Shown one piece after another: positions 20,331-31,600 of a stretch of DNA of 64,000 nt. Both the position numbers and the translations under genes were made by a program. Source of the stretch: Cristatella mucedo. Its lineage: Eukaryota > Bryozoa > Phylactolaemata > Cristatellidae. The stretch is from the NCBI GenBank assembly GCA_009760855.2, contig WPIO01000006.1:2079001-2143000 (forward strand). The letters run 5' to 3'. Each line of letters begins with the position of its first letter. The first letter of the stretch is position 1. Below the pieces are notes generated by a model, which did no database searches, was not told the origin of the DNA, and saw nothing but the letters and a program-made list of their open reading frames with translations.

Positions 20331-21058
20331 GACGAAATCTTGACATCTACTGATCTGCCAGCCTGTGCAGTCAGGCACTTACAGCTGATGCAAAACTCTG
20401 CAGCTAGGCTTGTCAGTCGTGAGCGTCGCAGTTGCCACATCACGCCACTTCTCGACGACCAGCACTGGCTACCAGGCAAGCAACGGATCGGCTTCAAGGT
20501 TTTGTCTCTTACTTTGAGGTCCCTTCATTCTTTGGCTCCAGCCTATATATCAGATCTACTCCCACACCAGGCCAACATCGTATCACCCGCTTTTCGAAAT
20601 CCAACAGTCTACCAATAACTCGTACAAACCTCAAATCCTTTGGAGACAGTGCATTTAGTTCGTATGCTCCCGAAGCCTAGAACTCACTCCCGACTTGCGT
20701 CAGAACATCCCACGACTTGACATATTTAAAAAGAACTTAAAATCACACCTATTTAGGACAGCATTTAGTGGGTCCCTGTGACTCGTCCTTCATGTGCTTA
20801 TGCGTGCTGACACTGTGCATGCTGCCACTAATGCATGCTGACACTGTGCATGCTAAGCATCGTAACACCTGCTTTTCGGAATCTAATTGTTTACCCATAC
20901 CTACCTCTTACAAATATCAAATCCTTTGGAGACCGTGCCTTTAATTTGCATGCTCCTAAAGCCCGGAACTCATTCCCGACATCCCCTGACCACATTAAAA
21001 AAACTAAAAGCGTGCCAATTTATCACAAAATTTAGTGGGTCGCTATGATTCGTCCTTT
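20331..21058 (+). repeat. LINE-B 3' coding part, left half of a nested pair
   Basis: It encodes the LINE-B C-terminus (LPACAVRHLQLMQNSAARLV, then a SCHITPLL block and an AYISDLLPHQANI block) and a partial duplicate of its end (20830-21030). It is interrupted by a LINE-A tail fragment; the LINE-B tail resumes at 21206. Confidence 0.8.
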
Positions 21059-21205
21059 ATGTGACGAAGTCTGTTGGCTACCGACTGCGTACCGTAAGCC
21101 GCTTAGGCTGTGAGTGTGCTATACAAAACTCTCCTGCATAACACCCACATAGTTTTTGTGACTTTGTGGAGTTACAGACGGAGATACATACGTACATACA
21201 TACAT
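21059..21205 (+). repeat. LINE-A 3' tail inserted in LINE-B
   Basis: A short LINE-A 3' end (KSVGYRLRT-like codons, then GGAGTTACAGACGGAGATAC and CATACGTACATAC). It separates two parts of a LINE-B copy. Confidence 0.75.
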
Positions 21206-21410
21206 ATATACTGACACTGTGCATGTCACCTCTCCTTATGTTATTCTGGTTGTTTAATGAGCATGCTACCACTAACTATTCGATCGCGGTTGTTGACGTT
21301 AAGCATGCTACCACTAACAATACGATTATGCTTCCTTTACAGTATATGTAAAGTGCCTAGAAAAGGATTTAAGTTGTCTGAGGGCGGCGTGCAAATGTAT
21401 TATTATTATT
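21206..21410 (+). repeat. LINE-B tail, right half of a nested pair
   Basis: It resumes with CTGACACTGTGCATGTCACC and ends with a GTAAAGTGCCTAGAAAAGG block and (ATT)n. A short segment (AGCATGCTACCACTAAC) is duplicated within it. Confidence 0.75.
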
Positions 21411-21689
21411 AGTCAGATTAAAAGCAGACATATCTGGCCAGGTGCTTCATGTGATTGACATGATTTGGCTGAGGTTGCAATGGCGTACGACGTGGGTGAG
21501 ACGGCGTATGGAAAACTGACAGTAATAATTGGTGAGCAAAGCCAAAGTTGAGCAACGACTGCATGGCAAACAGACTCGGTCATCTGGTTAATATTGAACA
21601 GACTCAAGAGCACCAATAAGTAGATGGTAGATAGTGATCGCGACTGCTCTAATGCTGGTGCTAGGAGCACGAGATAGCTGCGTCATGAG

Positions 21690-23078
21690 CAATGTAATGT
21701 AATGTATCTCCGTCTGTAGCTCCACAAAGCCATTAAGACCATGTGGTTGCTACACAGGAGAGTTTTGTATGGCGCACTCACAGCCTAGGCGGCTTTCGGT
21801 ACGCATTCCGTAGCCAACAGACTTTGTCTCACGCAACAAAGAGAAAGTGGGAAGCATAGCAGAGTTAGGAGAGCAGTTGAGGTAGTGAGTAGCATGGAAG
21901 TAGCAGCTCAGGACCGCTGAAAAAGATGAGCCATAGTCGGCGGTAGGAGAGTAGTTGTCGTTGAGTAAGAATTGTGGAAGCGAGTTCCACAGTCTAGGAC
22001 CTGCAGAGCTAAAGCTTCTGTCGCCAACGGTCTTTAGGCAGAGGAATAGAACAGCTAATTTATTGTCCACACAAGACCTGAGGGCGCGAACAGGCTGAAA
22101 CTGGTGCAGCAGTTCAGCTAGGTACGAAGGAGCCAAGCCGTGGTGGGCTTTGTGGGTCAGCCTAAGAACGTTGCTCTGGATCCGTTGCTCAACCGGCATC
22201 CATCCTAGCTCTTTTAGCAAAGGAGACATGTGCTCAAACCTCTGGGACTTGAAGACTAGCCTTGCAACCATATTCCTAGTCAGTTGCAGTGGCCTAGTTG
22301 CTTTCTTTGGTAGCCCAGCCAAAAAGGAATTATAATAATCAAGCCGAGACAGAACTAAGGAGCTAGATAACATTTTGTGCAAGCCACTGTGGAAGACAGC
22401 TCCTAATCTTGGATAGGGATCGGACGTTATGGCTAGCTGCAGAAGCAGTCTTCTGAATGGAGCTTTTAAAATTTAGGCAGTTGTCGAAAACGAACCTACA
22501 TTTCGAGCACGTGGTGATGGTCACACAACAGCATCACCCATTAGAAGTGCAAAGCCTTTTAATCCAGCCACACGATTAGGGTGTACTGTGAGCAGCAGTT
22601 CGGTTTTATCGTCATTTAGTTTCAAGAAGTTTTCCGACATCCAGGATCGAATGTCGGCAAAGCATGCATTTAGTTTCTCAGTTGCTGCAGCAGATTCCGA
22701 CGGTTTGAATGACAAATAATTCATTTACAGCCGAGTATCGTCAGCGTAAAAGTGATCCTATTCCATGGGGTTTCCCAGAGGTTGAGTATAAATGGAGAAC
22801 AGCAAGGGACTGAGTACGAACCATCGAGGGACTCCACAGGTGACCCGTCTCGTGTGTGAGAAATGACCCCCACACGACATGGATTAAACACGATCGGACA
22901 AGTACGATTTAAACCAGGCCAGTCCAGTGCCTCGTCTGCCAGATCGATAGTTGTTCTCAACCGTTCAAGTAGAACATCGTGATCAATGGTGTCGAAGGCA
23001 GCAGACAGATCTAGCAGAGCTACAGCAGTGACATTCCCGTCGTCGTTGCCACTTAGAATGCCATTGTTAACACGGAGG
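21690..23078 (-). mobile_element. LINE-A copy, 5'-truncated, dead
   Basis: Minus strand. The 3' tail complement (ATCTCCGTCTGTAGC) is at about 21705. A 210-aa open frame at 21750-22382 covers the connection and C-terminal domains (SSLVLSRLDYYNSFLAGLP to LWNSLPQFLL). The RT palm fragment [19 protein letters not shown] lies within 22521-22724. Motif A sequence lies near 22985-23020. Motif C and several junctions are frameshifted, and the element stops within the palm at about 23078. Confidence 0.87.
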
Positions 23079-23079
23079 T

Positions 23080-23714
23080 GTCAAGTGTCATCACTTCAAG
23101 GTGCCCAGGCTAGAATATGCTGGCAGCTCTATTCCAAAAATCAAACCGTCACTATTCGAGTGTGAGCTCTCGATATCACACTAACAAAGGCACAATCCCT
23201 CCCAGCATTATATTAAAATCAATGCGAAGTCGCACAGACGTATGCTAGATATCTGCATAAGGAATTAACAGCAGCATTCTACAAACGTCAAACAATACCC
23301 ATGAAAAGTTAAATGAAGCAATTATAAAGAAATTGCAGTCGAACCCGGTGAAGCAGGCACGATTCAGAGACAACGCGTTCGTGACAGCAGACACGACTCA
23401 GAGACAACTTGGGTAAAACAAGACACATACAGAAAAACCTGTGGAAATGTATAAATATGCACAATGTGTATTGCAAATTCTATAAGCTTATGCTGCAGCA
23501 TGTGCATGCATACACAATTCCCTTGGAAATAACAATCGTTCAACAATGAAGTAGCCACCACTAGCAGTTGATGATTAGCTACTGAATAAGTCAATCATCT
23601 CATAGTGACGTGTTCTAAATAGGCCTAACAGAAATAATAGAACCAGCGTCCCTGGTCCTACTACATTCCTGACAGACTCCTTCATGCATACGGTCCGTTT
23701 GCTCGAGTTCACAC
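23080..23714. other. no gene seen; 3' side of PDRG1
   Basis: AT-rich sequence between LINE-A and the PDRG1 stop codon, likely including the PDRG1 3' untranslated region. I see no clear AATAAA on the minus strand. Confidence 0.4.
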
Positions 23715-24125
23715 TTAGCAAAGCAGAGCATTGACGGCCTTCAACTCTTCGGGTGACAGAGCTTTCAGATCAAAGCCTTTTAATTTTGAACTATTCTCAA
23801 TGTCACGAAGCTTTACGACCTTAGCTTTCAGGGCCAATCTTAGCGATTTTATTTCTTCCTCGGTTCGAGAAAACTCACTCTCTAGTAAGCTAACTGACTT
23901 CGCAGTAGGCATTTTAACGAACATATTACCAAGGCAAACCCACGTTTTTGGGGTAGCCTTATGTGCAGATTGGGAAACTTGGGCTCGTGCAGCCCGAAGA
24001 GCTTCTCTGGTTTTGTTTCTTAGCCTGTCCATATCGACGATTTGCTGTTTGCACGACAGCACGTCTTCTCCAGCTTCTTCCAGCTGAGCAAGGTAGTTAG
24101 CTGCAAATTTCCCATCCTCATCCAT
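23715..24125 (-). CDS. PDRG1: PDRG1 homologue (prefoldin-like subunit)
   Basis: An uninterrupted minus-strand frame of 136 aa, from ATG at 24125 to TAG at 23715. Human PDRG1 is about 133 aa. It is a prefoldin-like protein of the R2TP/PAQosome co-chaperone complex, in which it acts with URI1 and other prefoldin-like subunits. Diagnostic blocks are QQIVDMDRLRNKTREALR (about residues 28-45), the signature CLGNMFVKMP, and KLKGFDLKALSPEELKAVN near the C-terminus. The flanking helices are heptad-like, as expected for prefoldin coiled coils. Twelve bases before the ATG the minus strand reads TTTTTAATTGCAG, a good splice acceptor, so an upstream exon (untranslated, or adding residues before MDEDG) is possible. 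IBA57 starts 1.34 kb away on the opposite strand. The lack of introns in the coding part could be original or reflect a retrocopy, but there are no disablements. Confidence 0.93.
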   Translation of the reverse strand: MDEDGKFAANYLAQLEEAGEDVLSCKQQIVDMDRLRNKTREALRAARAQVSQSAHKATPKTWVCLGNMFVKMPTAKSVSLLESEFSRTEEEIKSLRLALKAKVVKLRDIENSSKLKGFDLKALSPEELKAVNALLC

Positions 24126-25467
24126 GATACAATCGAACTGCAATTAAAAAGGATCGACATACCCAAAGAGGCCGGATGCTCTGGACAATATCTGTGAAAA
24201 CTCAACACAGCAATAAATGCTGCCTTAAGCAAGCGAAAAGATAACATAACACGAGACAACAGCGTCAAGGAAGGTTGAACTCCCTCAGATGCATGAGTTT
24301 CCCGAAATACGCGCGCTACAGGAGAATCGTCAATAAAAAAAAGAGCCGAGTGGCTCGTTCTGCAGCGTCTGTAACCATAGGTGCTTAACTTTAAAATGAG
24401 CAGAATAAAAAGTACGATACTGCTCCTGCTTCCTCCAGCTGCGTGAAATATAATGCATATAAAAGTACGGAGGCAATCAAACACTAAAAAACATATGGAA
24501 ATATCCAAAGCATTTGTTTAGCGCTCTAAGAGAGCTAGCTACCAGCCGCTTTACATATACCGCAGGTCTCGAGGCCACGACCGAGATCGTCGGGGCGGCA
24601 CGTTTGCTCCATAGCGGAAAGTCGCGGTTGATAATATAGTTTTAAAGTAAGCCCAATAGTCGACGGCAGGAAGCGCGATATCAGATAGAAGCTACTAGAA
24701 GATCTGAGCACATGACTAGTACGTAAAGCCTTCAGTATGAATGGAACAACTGCAAAACGGCGGCCCTGAAGGATGAGTCAGATGCAGGTTGGGAACAGAA
24801 ACCTAACGGAGGAACTAAGCGGGGGAGGGGACGGAAGGAAGGAAGGAGAAGAGGAAGCGAGGCTTCCGATGCACCACCAGCGTGATTACAGTCAGAAGCA
24901 AAATGCACGCTTTAGCTACGACGCCTTTTCAGATGTCAGCCCTAAAGTCTCCTTTAGAAATTCAACAGAAATTCTTCCGAGCAGAGACGATAGCAACCCA
25001 ACAGCCTTTCATCACGGCTAGTCAATGGCCGGGACGTATGCGGCCAAGCGGCCCGCTGCGGCTGCGGCGGCGGCGGAGGGGGGAATAGGCTCCGGAGCAG
25101 GCATGCCGGCGTACATATGGGATATTCGAGCTGGGTACGCCGCGCGCAATGAGAGCAGCCGTACATACATCGAATGAATCGACACGCAGGACGAAGCGCA
25201 GCAGAAACGCCGAAACGGATTCCGCCAGGCAGCTGTACGCGCCGACGTCCTTCACCGTGGCTTGCGCGGAATGCTTCTCGGCGCTTCGAAGCAACTCTAG
25301 AATTATGCAAGCACCATTTTAATTGCATTTTAAAGTTATTAGATTTATTTCAAGAGCTAATTCTTTCCAAACGAAAGTACAGTACTAGTGGAAAATAGCG
25401 CAAACGTAGCTACAGACCGGGTCAAAAACTGAGGCGTGGACAAATCGGCCTTCACCTGGAAACCGTG
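24126..25467. promoter_or_regulatory. divergent PDRG1/IBA57 intergenic region, CpG-rich near IBA57
   Basis: 1.34 kb between two start codons that point away from each other. The part at about 25020-25300 is rich in CG (GGACGTATGCGGCCAAGCGG, CGGCGGCGGCGGA) and precedes IBA57. It probably holds both promoters; a shared bidirectional promoter is inference. Confidence 0.5.
24508..24608 (-). repeat. diverged SINE-2 copy
   Basis: AGCGCTCTAAGAGAGCT tail complement, GCTTTACATATACCGC and GTCTCGAGGCCACGACC B-box region. Old and incomplete, between PDRG1 and IBA57. Confidence 0.6.
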
Positions 25468-25698
25468 ATGGTGCTGGGGGCGCTGTGTGCCGGCTCTCTC
25501 TCGCGGCTTTGCGCCAGGAGCTGGAGGGCTTGCAGCAGCAGGCGCTTCTCATGGAACGTCGCACGCCTGACGGAGAGGTGCCTAGTAAGGGTTGCCGGTC
25601 CCGACGCTGCGCCTTTTCTCCAAGGACTAATCACTGCCGACATTTACAGCGTAGAAGATCCTCGCCCGGCTCTGTACTCGATGGTGCTGAATGTCCAG
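25468..25698 (+). CDS. IBA57: IBA57 exon 1
   Basis: 77 codons, phase 0 end. The ATG at 25468 begins the presequence ([20 protein letters not shown]). The donor GTAACG starts at 25699, right after LNVQ, the family's usual LN-Q-GR position. Confidence 0.93.
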
Positions 25699-28600
25699 GT
25701 AACGAGAAGCCGAGACACGAATTAGGATCCTATAGTGAAGCTAGTTCCTCCCGATTAATCTTTTAATAAGCGCCAAGACTTAGCACGCATTGCCGCAGTT
25801 TACCTGTGCAGGGTGACCGCAATAGTTGTCTCTTACTTCTAGCTCCCAGAGCATCGTGTCCAGTGAGTGACAAGTATTCGCCAGTGGAAAGAAGGGTGCC
25901 AACTCTTCGACCAGTGGAGTGTTGCCATTTAATTTTTCTAGCTCAATTGATTTTTCGAGACGGTCCTGTAAGCTGTCAGCAAAATCCTCAAGATTGGTTT
26001 TTGCCGTTGGCCCAACTGATGCATTTTTTCCTTGCATTCTCGCGACGAAATCCACGGGGAAGGGGGACTGCCCTCTAGTATGGACATTCAGCTAAGTATC
26101 TTCCTACAGTAGTTCATATCTCTTTGTGTATTCTGGTTCTGGATGAGCAGTTCGCTCTTAAGGCCAACTGCGGGAGCCTCCCATCAGTGCTGTTTGTCGC
26201 AATCGTAAGTCAAAGCTAGCATTGGAAACCGGTGTTGATCGTGAGATTCTGATGGAATGGCTGGCTTAAAAACTGGCTCAATGCACGATTCAGGACTGGT
26301 TCAGATCGTGCCTCAAGTAGCGGACGCAGAGGGAATCAAACCTCATGGAGAATTTCCTGTGGTGGCAAACTCCGGTAGCTGTCAGTTGATGCATGCGTCC
26401 CTTAAGACTGCACATGTTGGGTTCACTACTATTTTTGATCTATAATGCCCCCGTGGTGATAGTGCGGATGCACGCAAGCCATCCTATTTTAATTGACGAT
26501 TTCTGAACCGTGCCTTATTTAATCATCGAGGGTTCCTAACTTTGCAATGCCATTCTTGCAGTGCTGTCTGTCGGAAATTTGCTCATAGATGTCATTAAAT
26601 CTTTTAAAGCCAGTAATGACAAAACCGTCTCTGCCTGTTAGGCCGCGCCTAACTTGATGGCCGAGGTGTCCGCCATTTGACCGTGCGTAGCTGAATCTCC
26701 AAATTGCATCATCGAAATTTGCTGGATGCCTAGTTATTTTTTACTCTGTCCAGTTCTAAATATTTTTTGGAATCATAGCCAGCTCCATGACTTGTGCTTC
26801 ATAATATTGCTGCTATTAACGGACTATCTGGAGCATGTATGATGTAAAGGTCCTCTGCACTTATGACATCAAAATTGGACTATTATAATTTGTTCCATGG
26901 TAAGCTGCTTAATAAATTGGAAAGGTCTCTGCAGAACTTATTAGATGGATTTGAAAAGTGACATGCGTGGGGTGGGGTTGGCAGGCATTCAGGCTGAGTG
27001 TTTAATGAATGAGAATTAGGGTGACATCATTGACAAGCAGATTTTTTACAGCTTATGCTGTGAGGTTTTTGCTTGGTTTATAGAATATATGCTTTTTATT
27101 TTGTTTTTGAATCATACTCCTTTTTAATATCAGTATGATTGTTTTTAGTCGGTCTGGTAAAGTAAAATGCAACTTAAATATGCAAATTTGGCTTAAACAA
27201 AAGCTAGATTTATGCATGATTTATGCTACCATAGCCGCATGGATGTCATCATTATGCTAGAGCAGAGTAGGAAATCATAAATAAATCATATAATAAATAA
27301 ATAAATAAATAAATCAAATAGTCATAAATCATGACAAAGCCTATTTTTGGCTCTGCATTTAATCTATGGCCTCCTAAGCCAGAAGCTAATATGCGGTATG
27401 CTATCTAACCGGATTGGTAGACTGCAGCCTGAACCAGATTTCTGAGCCACCGTGCTGAATCAGGCAGTGTGGGTTGGCCGGAAAAACGACCTGATTCTAT
27501 GCCCTGGTCTTCAGGTCAAAACCAAACTTGTGATTTCAATTCATCAAGTGGAAAGCTCCCTTGTAGTGACTGATTGCTTGCTGCTTCACACTCCCCTTGT
27601 TATTCTTGGCCAGGCACATGTCTGTATTGATATTTTCTGCAAAAATCTTGGCCATTCACTGCACATGGTCTTATAATTTCACATTATTGAACCTACTTGT
27701 GCAATGTGTAACTTTTAATCAGCCATCATATCTACCCAAACTAGTTGTCGGAAAGCAGCTGAATGGCTACATCGATCACATTTTTATTTTGATTTCCTCA
27801 TCCATCTAAGTGCTGGTCATCAGGGTGGGTATGCAGTGTTGCACCATTCAAGTAAACAGTACCCACATGTGGCAAGATGCTATTAACCATTTAGCCATGC
27901 TGACTACGTTTTTGCTAAATGAATTGTGTTGCCAGGTCTGTAAGTTGAGACTATTTTGTTGTTTCACATGCTCGCTCATGTAATCAATTTCAGGATGACT
28001 GTTTTGGTTAACAGGGGGCCGGAGATCGTCTCCTCTACTGTGCTTATCATAGTTGTATGATGTTGCTGCCCGAATTATTCGACTATACGACCAGTAGTAC
28101 AATTTTGTTCCTGGTTTGTTGCTCATGCCTTAAAAGTGTGGAAAATGGCTTTGGAACTTTGCTTTTATGATGGCCATGACGGTGATACATTTCGAATTGA
28201 TCCATTTCCTAGAGAAAATGACGATGTTGTAGCTTTTGGATCTCACTAGTCAGAAAAACAAATGAATCAAAATTAGCATGTATTTATACTAAACTTATTC
28301 ACAACTGACCATACAAGATATGGAAATAGTTTTTGAGATTTACGATGGTACTAGTTGCTTTGACTTCGCATGATACTGGCCTTGGCAGGGGCATTTAAAG
28401 TTCAATAATTCTGGTTGAAGTGCTGCTCTGGCTCCTCTGAGTGAGCTCCAATGTTCTCTTGGAGTTTTTCAAGATCAGCATCGCCGATGCAGACTTTAAA
28501 AGATATCCTGCGGATTGTTGTGTCGCAGTGCTTGTCCACCAGAGTTTCAATCTGCTCTGCACAGTTTTCTACTCTGTGATGTCCCAGGAAGCACCAACCT

Positions 28601-31600
28601 ATGTACAACAAAACTCTTCCTAGCTGCTTTCTGCTTACTAGCAAGCTTGTCGGAGAATTTATTGCACTGAATGACCTTCATAGAACTTGGTCCACTGTGG
28701 CCAATCCCACTTGCAGTAGCACGCATGGCTGTCCGTACGATCCCGGAGGTTATAATAGCTTGGAGAAACGATAAAATTGCCTTGGAGATCAACCAGAAAT
28801 GCGACCATTTTGAATTCTCCAATGACCCCCCCCCCCCCCCGCCAGCCACAGTCAAACTGCAAGGTGTCCAGCAAGGTCTCGATGCTGTTAGAATCCTCGT
28901 CGAGGTGCACCGAGGAGGAGATGGGGTGCTGAAGAGATGCACCAGAAGCCTGATTTTCTTACATCTGCTTGAAATTGGCACGAGACTAGAACAATTCATC
29001 AGCCAGATGCTTGCAGCCTTTTGATGCATTCTTAGGAAAATGCTGGTGTTTTCCACTTTAGCAGCTGGAACTAGATGGAATTGGTGAGCTTAAATCTCGT
29101 GCATTTACACTTTTAGTTGTACTGCTGAAAACCTTTAATAAGGATTGTACTGATGCACTGGTTTCGCAAAATCTGACTGATCTTTTGTATGCATTAGCCC
29201 AAAGCAAAGAGGATGTCAACTTCATTTGGACGATGTGGCATACCAAGGACTTTTGGTACAGAGAAGGTGTCGAGAGTCGCGCATGTGGACTTTGGTTGTT
29301 GCATGCATGTTAAAGTAATGTTGCCGCACTAATTATTTTACTACCGAAGGCCGCCTGCTGTAGGTCTGAGCAAAGAGTTTTTGCCTCGAGCACGAACGAT
29401 CCCTCAACTTAAGGTTTTTCGGCTCTTAGGTTTTTTTTGGGTTCTTTGTATTAGGTGCTTGCTCTACCGCTTGAGCTGTCAAGACTCTGTTGTATTGCTC
29501 TCAGCTCTGCGCCTAATGTCGTAGCTTCAAATTTGCACCTACAAACTCATACCGAGTCCTGGTTTACTGCCTAAATTTATGTGTACAGCGTAATTGCAAT
29601 TGTCCTGTATTAATACCTAAAGCAACTGATCAATACCTGGCCTCACCGACTAGGTCTAGTGATCAACGGTAACAGTAAGCTCATCAAAAACTGAACTGCT
29701 TTGCGTTTTTAATGTCAATTTGATCGGGGCTGATTACAGTATGCTTAAATAGTCTGATAACATATGAAAAAACATGTTTTTGAAAAAAAAATCTGCTTGT
29801 TTAACTTTACTTTCCGTGGTAGCTGTGTCTAAAATGTTTTGCAAAATAGCAAATTTCAAATGTATCACCGTCCCGGTCACAGAAGTAACGTTTGTGGGGA
29901 ATAGTGGCCATTCTCTATATTGAGCCTGAGGCATGAGCAAGGTAGAAATAACGCAATAACCAGGAACAAAGATTATGGGAAATTTGCTATGCGGTGCCGT
30001 ACTCAGTATAATCTGCTGGATCCACTTCAGGCCATAGGTAGGGTAAACTATAGCTTGCTACCCACAGATTAGGCAATGCTAGAGTTGCTTCAGTTAAGCA
30101 TTGCTTTATCAGCTGCTCCGACCATCACCGATCAGCAAGATGATTAATGCCTGGCAGAAGAAATGAGTCTACCGTGCTCTCCGGCTGTCTGTCTTGTCAA
30201 TGAAGACGCCATAAATGACCAGTGTGTCTAGCTGCCTTCCTCTCCATGTTTTTATTTGTGGTTGTCTCTGTCTCTGAAATTATCTATCAATCTCTCTTGA
30301 CTTTCTTTGTGCAATTGTTTATTAGCAGCTGTCGGCAGGTGATAGCCATATTTTTAGATTCGTTTGTGCGCGTAAGTGCACATGCGTCTCGCGCTTGTGG
30401 CACTCCATCGGTTTTCGTCCATCGTGCACTGGTGCTTTTGACAGGGTCGTGTCCTCTTTGATGTTATCATCTACAAGCTGCCAGCGTCTGGGCAAGGCAT
30501 TGGCGGCTATTACATCGAGGTCGATGGCTCTCTGAAGGACCAGCTTCTGCAGCACGTGAAGCAGTACCGAATGAGGAAGAAGGCAGGTCCACTCACCTGC
30601 TGTTCATCACTGCCATCGGCCGAAAACCCGAGAGCTGCATCCCTAGTCGCTGCGTAGATCGGCTTCGCTAGTTTTCCAGCAGTCGTGGGGCCATCACCTG
30701 GGGCGGGCAGCCGGCTAGTGACTTCAAGCTGCAGTGTGCTGGACGGCTCGTGTGCGTGCCTGTCTGTCTAGGTGGACATAATCGACGCTGGTCTCAGCGA
30801 GCAGGCCTGGGTGGCTTTCAATGGGCTGGCAGTCGATCGGCAGCATTCTTCGTTGACTATTTCTGTGCCAGCACCGGTGCTCTCCTTCGCAGATCCGAGG
30901 CTGAAGGAGCTGGGCTTCAGGCTCTTAGCTCCGGCGTCGCTTAATGGTAAGCTGGAGTGGCTTGATGACTGCTTGCTAGCTTGTTGCCCGAGTATGGGAG
31001 TGTACTCGTGTTGCTGTCCTTTTGTCCGGCGATGGTTATAGGATTAGGGGTTGACCTGCTACCGGGCATGTTATGCCAAAAGAAACCAGCAGCAGTATGC
31101 ATAGGAACCCAAAGGGAACCAGATCTCGTTCTATCCAATTTGCCTATGATTATTGCACTGGCGAGAAGACCTGCGAGTAGTGAGTTACAGAAATCGCTGA
31201 AGATGGGATGTCACAAATTCATGGACCCACTCGGATGTATTATCCCTGTCTGAGCAGACCTACATTTTTGCAATGTTACGTAGCTGAAAGTAGGCAGACC
31301 TGCTTGCAGAGCTGCTGTCTTGCTAAGGCCACTTTGGAACTGGACACCCAGATTGTGTGCAGATGCTGCAGGAGAAATGCTAGCAGAGCTCACTTGAAGG
31401 ACAGGTTTGCTAATTTCCGAGTCAAGCTAGGTTTTAACAGTGCTGTTAAGTTGACTTGACTGTCAATCAATTTGAGACAGTTTGCTGCCATCCAAGTGTG
31501 AATGTCAGCTATACATGCAGCAAGGGAGTGGAAAGAGTTTACATGCCGGAAGATAGGGAGAGATCAATGCTCAGGCACAGCTGCATGTCGACTGAATAGA

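Noticed and set aside
30583-30590. GT donor at 30587 for IBA57 exon 2
   Set aside because: It adds four bases and shifts exon 3 out of the frame that matches IBA57.
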